A DNA stretch of 33,753 nt from Streptomyces atriruber (GTDB taxonomy: Bacteria > Actinomycetota > Actinomycetes > Streptomycetales > Streptomycetaceae). Position numbers and translations under genes: made by a program. Of this stretch, positions 8,932 to 16,735 are shown in pieces. How positions within the stretch are numbered: the first letter of the stretch is position 1; each line of letters starts with the position of its first letter. The stretch is from positions 1 to 33,753 of the forward strand of contig NZ_LIPN01000007.1 of assembly GCF_001418325.1 (NCBI RefSeq), in the 5' to 3' direction. The notes under the pieces are model-generated. The model had not been told where the DNA came from and did not search any database. It saw nothing but the letters and a program-made list of their open reading frames with translations.

Positions 8932-9017
8932 CGCACTTATGTCCCAACTCGGTTCCCGTTCACCTGATATCGGCCTCGATCCGGCTCATCCCTTGCGTCA
9001 GACTGGAGGTCGACGGG

Positions 9018-11450
9018 ATGCGGGAGGGGCCGATGGCGCGGCTGAAGGTGTCCATGCAGGAGCTCATCCGGCGCAGGCGGCGGGCGGCCTTCGTGGGCCG
9101 TCGTGAGGAACTCCGTGTGTTCAGGGAGAACTTTGAGCTGTCGCCCGAGGACGACCGGCACCGCTTCCTCTTCCACGTGCACGGTCCGGCGGGCGTCGGC
9201 AAGACGTCGCTCGTGCGCGAAATGGGGCAACTCGCCACGGAGTGCGGTGCTTTGGTGGCCTATGTGGACGACGGCGTCACGGACCTCCCCGGGGCGCTGG
9301 GCGAGATCGCCGCGCAGTACGCGCAACAGGGCAGGACGATGAAGGCGCTGGACCGCGCCCTCGCCGCGCACCGCCAGCGCATCCACGAGGCCGTCGCGGC
9401 CGCCGCCCGCGCGCCGGAGCCCGAGGTGCCCTCGGCGGGCAGCGCGGCGGTGGCCCGCGCCGGGGTCGTCGGGCTCGGCCTGGTGCCGGTCGTCGGCGCC
9501 CTCTCCGGCGTCGTCGACGCGGACCGGGTCGCCCTGGGCGCGGACCGGCTGCGGGCCCGCTTCCGCAGCCACGAGGACGCCCGCCTCGCCCTGGAACCCG
9601 AGCGCGCGCTGACCCCCGTGCTCCTGGACGGGCTGGGCGGGGCCGCCGACACCGCGCCGTGGCTCGTACTGCTCTTCGACACGTACGAGCGGACGGCACC
9701 GTTCCTGGACCGCTGGCTGCACGACGTGATGACGACCGACCGCTACGGAGAACTGCCCGCCAACGCCGTGGTGGTGACCGCGGGACAGCGCCCCCTCGAC
9801 CCCGTCCGCTGGGACGGCGCCGCCGACTTCGCCGCCGAACTGCCGCTGCGCCCCTTCACGGAGACCGAGGCGCGCGGCCTGCTCGCCGCCAAGGGCGTCA
9901 CCGACGAGCCGGTGATCGCCGAGGTGCTGCGGCTCTCGGGCCGGCTGCCCGTGCTCGTCTCCACCCTCGCCGAGACCGGCCCCACGGCCCCGGACGACGT
10001 CGGCGACCCCAGCGCCACCGCCGTGGAGCGGTTCCTCAAGGCCGAGCGGGACCCCGTGCGGCGCGCGGCCGCCCTGGACTGCGCCCTGCCCAGGCGCCTG
10101 GACGAGGAGATCGTGCGGGCCGCCGTGGGCCGGGACGGCGACGGCGGAGGCGGCAGCGGCGGCGACGGCCCGGCGGAGCTGTACGGATGGCTGCGCACCA
10201 TGCCGTTCGTCCGCCCGGACCGCCGGGGCACCGCCCGCTACCACGACGTCGTGCGCGCCCCGATGCTGCGCCTGCGCCGCAACACGGCGCCCGCCCTGTG
10301 GAGCGCGGGACACACCCGCCTCGCCGAGTTGTACGGGCGACGGCGCGAGGTGCTTGAGGAGGAGCTCCGGGGCGCGCCGGGCCGCCCCTGGATGCGCGCG
10401 GAGTGGCGCGCCCTGTGCGTCGACGAGCTGTACCACTCGCTCTGCGCCGGGCCGCGCACCGCGCTCCCGGGCGCGCTGCGCGCGGGAATCGACGCGTGCC
10501 GCTTCGACACGGCGGTGGCCCGCGAGTGGGCTCGGGCGGTGACGGACGCCGCCGAGGACACGGCGGCTGATCACCTGCGGACCTGGTCCGACGACCTGCG
10601 CGACGCGCTCGCCGACGAGGCGCTCGGCGCCCTGCGGGTGCTGGAACTCCTCCTCTCCCGTGCCGGGTTCGACGACGCCGACCGGGTGGCCGCGTACAAC
10701 GCGCACGGCCTGCGCCTCTTCCACCTCGGCCGGCTGCGCGAGGCCCTCACCGACCACGAGCGCGCCATCGCCATCGATCCCGGTGACCCCGGGGGCCACC
10801 ACGGCCTCGCCGTCACCCACCGGGCCCTCGGCGAGTTCGAGACGGCGCTGCGCCACCTGGCGGCGGCCGACGAGGTGGCGCCCGGCGCGGAGTGGGTGGC
10901 GCGGGACCGCGGCGAGACGTACCGGCGCATGGGCCGCCCGGAGGAGGCCCTGCCCTGGCTGGACCGCGCGCACGCCCTGGACCCGCGGGAACCCCTGACG
11001 CTGGGCAGCCGCGGCCAGGCCAAGTTCGTGCTGGGCCGCCCCCGCGAGGCCCTGGACGACCTGGACCGGGCGATCGACCTGTGGCCCGACTATCCCTGGG
11101 CGCTGCTGCGCAGGGCGCGCGTCAGACAGGCGCTCGGCGATCTGCCGGGCGCCCTCGACGACCTCGACCGCGCCCATGAAGCGGCCCCGGACGCACCTGG
11201 CGCCTACAGCGACCGGGGTGACATCCTGCGCTTCGCGTGCCGCCACGACGAGGCCGTCGCCGCGTACGACAGGGCACTCGCCCTCGATCCCGGCCATGCG
11301 TGGGCGTGGGGGTCCAGGGCCCTGTGCCTGGAGGCACTGGGGCGCGAGGAGGAGGCCCTGGCGTCGCTGGACGAGGCGCTGCGGCTCGATCCGGAGTACG
11401 GGTGGGCGCGGGAACAGCGGCAGCGGATGATGGAGGCCGACACGGCCTGA
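9018..11450 (+). CDS. P-loop ATPase with C-terminal TPR array (paralogue 1)
   Basis: An 810-residue STAND/AAA-like ATPase. Residues 1-30 hold SMQELIRRR and FVGRREEL, the typical entry to an AAA_16/ORC-type ATPase. The Walker A is GPAGVGKT (56-63, Lys62). The Walker B strand WLVLLFD ends at Asp221, followed by TYERTAPFLD. Between them is a Gly/Val-rich hydrophobic stretch (GVVGLGLVPVVGALSG, about 148-165). Residues 250-330 hold the sensor-like segment with LRLSGRLPVLVSTLAE. Residues 558-805 form seven regular 34-residue TPRs. The start is ATG 9018 (GGAGG 8 bp before), or ATG 9033, which also has GGAGG. The next gene is a paralogue 50 bp downstream. Such ATPases usually act as ligand- or protein-triggered switches. 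The specific role is unknown. Confidence 0.85.
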   Translation: MREGPMARLKVSMQELIRRRRRAAFVGRREELRVFRENFELSPEDDRHRFLFHVHGPAGVGKTSLVREMGQLATECGALVAYVDDGVTDLPGALGEIAAQYAQQGRTMKALDRALAAHRQRIHEAVAAAARAPEPEVPSAGSAAVARAGVVGLGLVPVVGALSGVVDADRVALGADRLRARFRSHEDARLALEPERALTPVLLDGLGGAADTAPWLVLLFDTYERTAPFLDRWLHDVMTTDRYGELPANAVVVTAGQRPLDPVRWDGAADFAAELPLRPFTETEARGLLAAKGVTDEPVIAEVLRLSGRLPVLVSTLAETGPTAPDDVGDPSATAVERFLKAERDPVRRAAALDCALPRRLDEEIVRAAVGRDGDGGGGSGGDGPAELYGWLRTMPFVRPDRRGTARYHDVVRAPMLRLRRNTAPALWSAGHTRLAELYGRRREVLEEELRGAPGRPWMRAEWRALCVDELYHSLCAGPRTALPGALRAGIDACRFDTAVAREWARAVTDAAEDTAADHLRTWSDDLRDALADEALGALRVLELLLSRAGFDDADRVAAYNAHGLRLFHLGRLREALTDHERAIAIDPGDPGGHHGLAVTHRALGEFETALRHLAAADEVAPGAEWVARDRGETYRRMGRPEEALPWLDRAHALDPREPLTLGSRGQAKFVLGRPREALDDLDRAIDLWPDYPWALLRRARVRQALGDLPGALDDLDRAHEAAPDAPGAYSDRGDILRFACRHDEAVAAYDRALALDPGHAWAWGSRALCLEALGREEEALASLDEALRLDPEYGWAREQRQRMMEADTA

Positions 11451-11500
11451 CCGGTGGAGACCGGTGGGGGCGCGGGGCAGAGCGGAGCGGGGGGATTCCG

Positions 11501-14500
11501 ATGGCGTCGGCCGACGGGGAAGAGCCGTCCATGCAGGAACTGATCCGCCGCAGGGGGCGGGCCGGTTTCATCGGGCGGCGCGGCGAACTGGCGGCGTTCA
11601 GGGCGAACTTCGACGTGCCGCCCGCCGATCTGCGCCACCGCTTCCTCTTCCACGTCCACGGCAACGCGGGCGTCGGCAAGACGTCCCTGGTGCACGAGCT
11701 GGAGCAGTTGGCGCGCGAGCGCGGCGCGCTGACCGCGTACGTGGACGAGCGGGTCGGCAGCGTCCCCGAGGCCCTGGCGGCCGTCAGCGCCGAATTCGCC
11801 CGCCAGGGCCGGCGGTTGAAGGAACTCGACCAGCTCCTCACCACCCACCGCGAGCGCCGCCACGAGGCGGAGTCGGCGCCCGTCGTCCCCGCCCAGGCCC
11901 CGGCGCCGCCCGCCCCCTCCGCGGGCGCCATGACGGCCGCCCGCGCGAGCCTCGTGGGACTCGGTCTCGTGCCGGGCGTCGGCGCGCTCGCGGGCGCGGT
12001 CGATCCGGCTCAGCTCGCCCAGGGCGCGGACCGGTTGCGGGCCGGGCTCAGCGCGCGCTTCCGCAACCAGGAGGACGTCCAGCTGGTGCTGTCCCCGGAG
12101 CGGGTCCTCACCCCGGTCCTCCTGCGGGAGCTGGCGCAGGCCGCGAGGACGGTGCCGTGGATCGTCCTGTTCTTCGACACGTACGAAAGGACCGCGCCGT
12201 TCCTCGACGGCTGGCTGCACGAGGTGATGACGACGGCGCGGCACGGCGCGCTGTCCGCCAAGGTCGTCGTGGTCACGGCGGGCCAGCAGCCCTTCGACAC
12301 CGCCCGCTGGGGCGGTTACGCGGACTACGTCACGGACATCGCGCTCGACCCCTTCACCGAGGAGGAGTCCCGCAGCCTCCTGGCGGGCAAGGGCGTGGTC
12401 GCGGAGCCGGTGGTCGAGGAGGTCCTGCGCCTGTCGGGCTGCCTGCCCGTCCTGGTGTCGACCCTCGCCGAGAACCGCCCCGCCGACCCGGGCGACGTCG
12501 GCGACCCGAGCGCGACCGCCGTGGAGCGCTTCCTGAAGTGGGAGCAGGACCCGGTGCGCCGGGCGTCCGCGCTGGCGTGCGCGCTGCCCAGACGCCTGGA
12601 CGCGGACGTGGTCGCGGCGGCGGTCGACGGCGTGTGCGCCCCGGCGGACGTGCCCGGCATCGTCGCCTGGCTGCGGAGCCTGCCGTTCGTGAGCGACCGC
12701 GGCGGCCGCCTGCAGTTCCACGACGTGGTGCGGGCCCCGATGCTGCGCCTGCAACGGCTGCGCTCGCCGCGCGGCTGGGCCGAGCTGCAGGGGACGCTCG
12801 CGCAGGCGTACGCACGGTGGCGTGCGGAGGCCGAATCGGGCCTGGCCGCGGACGACTTGTGGGAGGACGAGCCGTGGCGCGAGCTGCGGCTCGCGGAGTC
12901 GTACCACCTGCTGTGCGGGGCGCCCCGCACCGCGCTCCCGGTCGTCCTGCGGGACGTCGTCGACGCGTGCGACGCGGGGGCGGCGGTGGCGCGGCGCTGG
13001 GCGCAGCTGCTCGTGGACGCGGGGGAGGACGCGGAAGCCGCGCAGGCCGGGGCGTGGGGCCGCGATCTGCGGGGTGCGCTGGAGGCGGGCGGCTGCGCGG
13101 CGGCGCTGCAACTGCTCATCGACCGGGCGGGGTTCGACGTGCGGGGGCTGGCGCTCGCGCGGGTGGTCCGCGGACGCGAGCTGCGCGAGAGCGGTGCCCA
13201 TGCGGAGGCGCTCGCGGAGTACGACAGGGCCGTCGCCCTGGATCCCGAGCTGGAGCGTGCGTACTACGGCAGGGGCGTCACGTACTGGTACATGGACCAG
13301 GACGAGACCGCCCTCGTCGCCCTCGACCGCGCGGTGGAGCTCGGTCCGGAGCAGGCCAGGACCCTGGGGATGCGGGGCGAGGTCCGGCGTGTCCTGCGGC
13401 GCTTCGAGGAGGCCGTCCAGGATCTGGACAGAGCGCTCGAACTGGACCCGTCGGACGCGGAGTCGCTGACCAGCCGGGGCATCGCCTGCTTGGGGCTGGG
13501 CCGGATCGACGAGGCCCTGGCCGACCTGGACCGCGCCCTGTCGATCGCCCCGAACTACGCGTGGGCGCTGGCGAACCGGGCCAGGGCGCGGATGGGCCGC
13601 CAGGAGTACGAGCAGGCCATCGCGGACAGCGGCCGCGCCGCCGAACTGGCCCCCGAATCCAGCTGGGTGGCCTGGACCAGGGGAGAGGCCCTGCGCCTTG
13701 CGGACCGGTCGCGGGACTCCCTGGCCGCGTACGACAGGGCGATCGAACTCGATGCCGAGAACTGGGCGGCATACGGCGACCGTGGCATCTCCCGGCACCA
13801 GCTCGGCCAGTACCCCGAGGCCCTCGCCGATCTGAACCAGGCGGTGGAGCACGATCCGGACAACGCATGGGTGTGGGGCCGCCGCGCCATGCTGCTGCAC
13901 GACATGGACGAGTACGAACGGGCCCTGGCGGACGCCGACCGGGCCGTGGAGCTCTCGCCCGGCGTCGACTGGCTCCGCTATCAGCGCGCCGAGGCGCTCT
14001 TCGCCCTGGAGCGGTACGAGGAGGCCCTCGTCGACCTGGGCCGGGCGATCGAACTGGACCCCGAGTACCTGCTGGCGCTCTGCCGCCGGGGCATCACCTT
14101 GCGCCGACTCGGGCGGTACGCGGAGGCGTACGCCGACCTGGACCGGGCCGTCGCGCTCGAACCCACGTCCACCTGGGCCCTGTTGTGCCGGATCAGGCTC
14201 GCGCTGGCCACCGGCAGGACGGAACAGGCCCTGACCGACCTCTCCGCGTACACCGAGAACCACGGGGACGCGGACTGGGCCCGGCGCCGCCACGCCGAAC
14301 TGCACCTGTGGAGCGGCCGGCCCGAGGAAGGGCTCCGCCTGCTGGCGCCCGACGCTGAGGGCGCCGGGGCGGACGGGGCCGAGGAGCTGGCGCAGGCGTA
14401 CTGCCTGACGGGGCAGTGGGCGCGCGCCCGCGCCGTCGCGGAGCGGCTGCGCGCGGACGACGACGTCGAGCTCGGCACGCTGCTCGCCGCGCTGGTGACG

Positions 14501-14848
14501 ACCTGTGCGGAGGGGCCGGGCGCCGCCGCCCGGCTGTGGCGCAGGACCGCCGAACTGGTCGGGGCTTTCGAGGAGTTCCCGGTCTGGAAGGACTATGGTC
14601 TCGCCCTCGCCGCGGCGGCGCAGGACGACTGGTCCGCCGCCGACGCCCACCTCGACCGACTGCTCGGCGCGGGCCTGGCGGAGCTGGAGTGGGACGACCT
14701 GGCCGAGATGGTGGCCTTCACGACCGTGCTCCTGCGGGCCCCGGGCGTGGACCGCTCCCGCCTGGCCCCCCGCCTTGTCCGCCTCACCGCCGCCAGGGAC
14801 GCCTTCAGGGCCCGCTGCGCGCCGGCACCGGAATCATCCATTCCGTAG
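11501..14848 (+). CDS. P-loop ATPase with long TPR array (paralogue 2)
   Basis: A 1115-residue paralogue of the preceding protein, with the same order of parts. SMQELIRRR is followed by FIGRRGEL, Walker A GNAGVGKT (54-61, Lys60), a hydrophobic stretch SLVGLGLVPGVGALAG (about 149-165) and Walker B WIVLFFD (Asp226) plus TYERTAPFLD. The motif VVVTAGQQPFDTARW parallels paralogue 1. From about residue 551 there are eleven canonical TPRs (to about 925). A further 190 helical residues with looser repeats follow, which paralogue 1 lacks. The ATG at 11501 has a G-rich ribosome site 6-12 bp upstream. The 50-bp gap to paralogue 1 indicates one operon. The pair arose by tandem duplication and then diverged, mostly in TPR number. 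The target is unknown. Confidence 0.85.
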   Translation: MASADGEEPSMQELIRRRGRAGFIGRRGELAAFRANFDVPPADLRHRFLFHVHGNAGVGKTSLVHELEQLARERGALTAYVDERVGSVPEALAAVSAEFARQGRRLKELDQLLTTHRERRHEAESAPVVPAQAPAPPAPSAGAMTAARASLVGLGLVPGVGALAGAVDPAQLAQGADRLRAGLSARFRNQEDVQLVLSPERVLTPVLLRELAQAARTVPWIVLFFDTYERTAPFLDGWLHEVMTTARHGALSAKVVVVTAGQQPFDTARWGGYADYVTDIALDPFTEEESRSLLAGKGVVAEPVVEEVLRLSGCLPVLVSTLAENRPADPGDVGDPSATAVERFLKWEQDPVRRASALACALPRRLDADVVAAAVDGVCAPADVPGIVAWLRSLPFVSDRGGRLQFHDVVRAPMLRLQRLRSPRGWAELQGTLAQAYARWRAEAESGLAADDLWEDEPWRELRLAESYHLLCGAPRTALPVVLRDVVDACDAGAAVARRWAQLLVDAGEDAEAAQAGAWGRDLRGALEAGGCAAALQLLIDRAGFDVRGLALARVVRGRELRESGAHAEALAEYDRAVALDPELERAYYGRGVTYWYMDQDETALVALDRAVELGPEQARTLGMRGEVRRVLRRFEEAVQDLDRALELDPSDAESLTSRGIACLGLGRIDEALADLDRALSIAPNYAWALANRARARMGRQEYEQAIADSGRAAELAPESSWVAWTRGEALRLADRSRDSLAAYDRAIELDAENWAAYGDRGISRHQLGQYPEALADLNQAVEHDPDNAWVWGRRAMLLHDMDEYERALADADRAVELSPGVDWLRYQRAEALFALERYEEALVDLGRAIELDPEYLLALCRRGITLRRLGRYAEAYADLDRAVALEPTSTWALLCRIRLALATGRTEQALTDLSAYTENHGDADWARRRHAELHLWSGRPEEGLRLLAPDAEGAGADGAEELAQAYCLTGQWARARAVAERLRADDDVELGTLLAALVTTCAEGPGAAARLWRRTAELVGAFEEFPVWKDYGLALAAAAQDDWSAADAHLDRLLGAGLAELEWDDLAEMVAFTTVLLRAPGVDRSRLAPRLVRLTAARDAFRARCAPAPESSIP

Positions 14849-15033
14849 CAACTGCGAAGCTCTCGTGAACGTCGTTCAAATGCGACCTCAAGGGCGACTC
14901 TTCGCATACCTCTTCGGGCCTGAACCGATCGTTCCCGGTCGATTACAGTGCTGCAAAGTCGCAATCGGTCGAGACGCGTCGAGGGCACGTCAACGGTGCG
15001 TCGAGGCACGTCACTGCACGGAGGGAGGCCCGC

Positions 15034-16152
15034 GTGGGTACCGCAGCAGCCACCGGCGTCTGGGGCCGCGCCGAGCAGCAGGACTTCCGCAGCCGGGTGC
15101 GCGGCACCCTCCTCGGGGCCGCCGTCGGCGACGCGCTGGGGGCGCCCGTCGACGCGCTGTCGCTCGAAGAGATCCGCGGGGCGCACGGAGCCGAAGGGCT
15201 CACCGAACCCGCCCCGGCGCACGGCCGGCGCGGCGCGGTGACCGCGGTCACCCAGCTCACCCTCTTCACCGTCGACGGACTCATACGCGCCCAGGTGCGC
15301 CGCGACACCGGCGCCTGGCACCCGCCGACCGACCTGCACCGCGCCTACCGCCGCTGGGCCGCCACCCAGAGCGACTGGGGCCCGGACGAGCGGCGCAAGG
15401 AGGACGGCTGGCTGGCCCGCGAGGAGTGGCTGTACTCGCGGCGTGACCCGTCCCGCGCCTGTCTGACGGGGCTCGGCGACGACCACATGGGCACCCTCGA
15501 CACCCCGAAGAACCCGGACGAGCGCGGCGCCGAGGCCGCGGTCAGGTCCGCGCCCTTCGGCCTCCTCGTCGGCTGGGAGCCGCAGCTCGTGCTGCAGCTC
15601 GCCGTCGAGTGCGCCGTCCAGACGCACGGACACCCCATCGCCTATCTCGCGGCGGGCGCCCACACGGTCATCGTGCACGGCCTCGCCCGCGGGGAGTCCC
15701 TGGACGGCGCGATCCAGCGGTGCCTCGCCCTCCTCGCCACCCGCCCGGGGCACCAGCCCGTCACGGACGCGCTCCGGCACGCGCTGGGCGCCGTGCGACA
15801 GGGCATGCCCACCCCGGCGCGCGTGGAGGAGCTCGTCGCGGACGGGACGGCCGAGGGCGTGCTGGCCGCCGCCGTGTACTGCGCGCTGGTGTGCGAGGAC
15901 ATCCGGCACGGGCTGCGGCTCGCCGTGAACCACGGCGGGGCGTCGGCGGCCTGCGGCGCGCTGTGCGGGGCGCTGCTCGGCGCGCTGCACGGGGAGACCG
16001 CGCTGCCGCCGGGGTGGCTCACGGAGCTGGAGGGCCGCCCCACCGTCCTGGAGATCGCGGACGACTTCGCCATGGAGATGACCCAGGGGCCCGCACTGCA
16101 CGGCCCCGCGCTCTCCTCACCGGGGTGGCTGGCCCGCTACCCGCGGGCCTGA
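15034..16152 (+). CDS. ADP-ribosylglycohydrolase-family protein, probable pseudoenzyme
   Basis: A 372-residue member of the ADP-ribosyl-glycohydrolase (ARH/DraG) fold. The start of the fold is clear: GTLLGAAVGDALGAPVDAL. Active relatives hold two metal ions with aspartates in an early T-D-D-T motif and a late G-G-D-S-D-T motif. Here the early site reads VTAVTQLTL and the late site reads NHGGASAACGALCGALLGALHG. Both aspartates of both motifs are therefore replaced, while the flanking residues are kept. Hydrolysis is unlikely, and a binding or regulatory role is inferred. The GTG at 15034 has GGAGGGAGG at 15020-15028. It follows the TPR-ATPases after 185 bp, so co-transcription is possible but not shown. 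It converges on the MarR gene, 6 bp away. Confidence 0.85.
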   Translation: MGTAAATGVWGRAEQQDFRSRVRGTLLGAAVGDALGAPVDALSLEEIRGAHGAEGLTEPAPAHGRRGAVTAVTQLTLFTVDGLIRAQVRRDTGAWHPPTDLHRAYRRWAATQSDWGPDERRKEDGWLAREEWLYSRRDPSRACLTGLGDDHMGTLDTPKNPDERGAEAAVRSAPFGLLVGWEPQLVLQLAVECAVQTHGHPIAYLAAGAHTVIVHGLARGESLDGAIQRCLALLATRPGHQPVTDALRHALGAVRQGMPTPARVEELVADGTAEGVLAAAVYCALVCEDIRHGLRLAVNHGGASAACGALCGALLGALHGETALPPGWLTELEGRPTVLEIADDFAMEMTQGPALHGPALSSPGWLARYPRA

Positions 16153-16158
16153 CAGGCC

Positions 16159-16596
16159 CTAACTCTCTGCCGTCGCCGCCTCGAACGTGCGGCTCAGCAG
16201 GTCGTGGAGCGTGGCGCGCTCGGCGTCGTCCAGTGCGTCCAGGCCCGCCAGCGTGGCGTGCATGTTGGCCCGGATCGCGTCGACGGCCCGCTCGCCCTCG
16301 GGGGTGAGGACGACGTTCTTCACGCGGCGGTCGGTGGGGCTCGGCTCCCGGTGGACCAGGCCGCGCTTCTCCAGGCGGTCGATGATCCCCGTCATGTTCG
16401 AGGCGTCGCAGGACAGCGTCCGGGCGAGGACCCGCATCGCGGCGGGCCCCTGACGCAGCACGCTCAGCGTCTTGCCCTGGCTCGCGGTCAGGTTCTCGCT
16501 CGCCGCCGCCTCCGTGAAGTCCCCGTAATAGGCACGGAGCGACACGGCGAGCAGCTCCATGAGCCGGGCCTTGTCGACGCTCGGTGTTCCAGGCAT
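16159..16596 (-). CDS. MarR-family transcriptional regulator
   Basis: A winged-helix repressor of 145 residues. Visible parts are the N-terminal dimer helix (RLMELLAVSLRAYYGDFTEAAA), the HTH (AMRVLARTLSCDASNMTGIIDRLEKRGLVHRE), the wing with the typical SPTDRRVKNVVLT, and C-terminal dimer helices. The start is ATG 16596, with AAGG 8 bp upstream. A GTG at 16605 is also in frame but overlaps that ribosome site. It is divergent from an MFS exporter gene, and the intergenic region is full of inverted half-sites. By analogy with many MarR/MFS pairs it probably represses itself and the exporter and is released by a small molecule. The ligand is unknown. Confidence 0.92.
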   Translation of the reverse strand: MPGTPSVDKARLMELLAVSLRAYYGDFTEAAASENLTASQGKTLSVLRQGPAAMRVLARTLSCDASNMTGIIDRLEKRGLVHREPSPTDRRVKNVVLTPEGERAVDAIRANMHATLAGLDALDDAERATLHDLLSRTFEAATAES

Positions 16597-16619
16597 GTGA
16601 GCCACCTTACGCCATAAAA

Positions 16620-16715
16620 CTTGACGATCTCAAATATTGAGGCTTACCTTCTTATGTGTTACTTGAAGTACTCAAGTATCGAGGTCTTCAAGTATCGAGG
16701 CCTCAAGCAGTTGAG
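16620..16715. promoter_or_regulatory. Operator array for the MarR regulator, with exporter promoter
   Basis: CTCAA/TTGAG half-sites repeat across this A+T-rich stretch. There are three direct 13-base copies of TCAA(A/G)TAT(T/C)GAGG at 16630, 16672 and 16688. Perfect inverted arms occur at 16629-16641 (CTCAA-N3-TTGAG), 16662-16676 (CTTGA-N5-TCAAG) and 16702-16715 (CTCAA-N4-TTGAG). A candidate promoter for the exporter, TTGACG (16621-16626) - N18 - TACCTT (16645-16650), overlaps the first site. Binding there would block RNA polymerase. Confidence 0.6.
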
Positions 16716-16735
16716 CAGCTGGAGAAGAAGCCACC

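Noticed and set aside
8840..8947. N-terminal extension of the FG-GAP protein to 8947
   Set aside because: The extension would put 36 hydrophilic residues before the signal peptide, while GTG 8839 has a perfect AGGAGG.
8718..9017. N-terminal extension of the first TPR ATPase
   Set aside because: The extension is antisense to the FG-GAP gene's signal peptide region. ATG 9018 aligns with the paralogue's start and has GGAGG.
11204..14650. A 1148-residue minus-strand frame opposite the second TPR ATPase
   Set aside because: Complement of TPR codons with third-position bias reversed; no motif or ribosome site.
9018..16152. The TPR ATPases plus ADP-ribosylglycohydrolase homologue as a proven anti-phage system
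   Set aside because: No nuclease, protease, toxin or mobile-element marker is present, and base composition matches the core genome. Kept only as a hypothesis.
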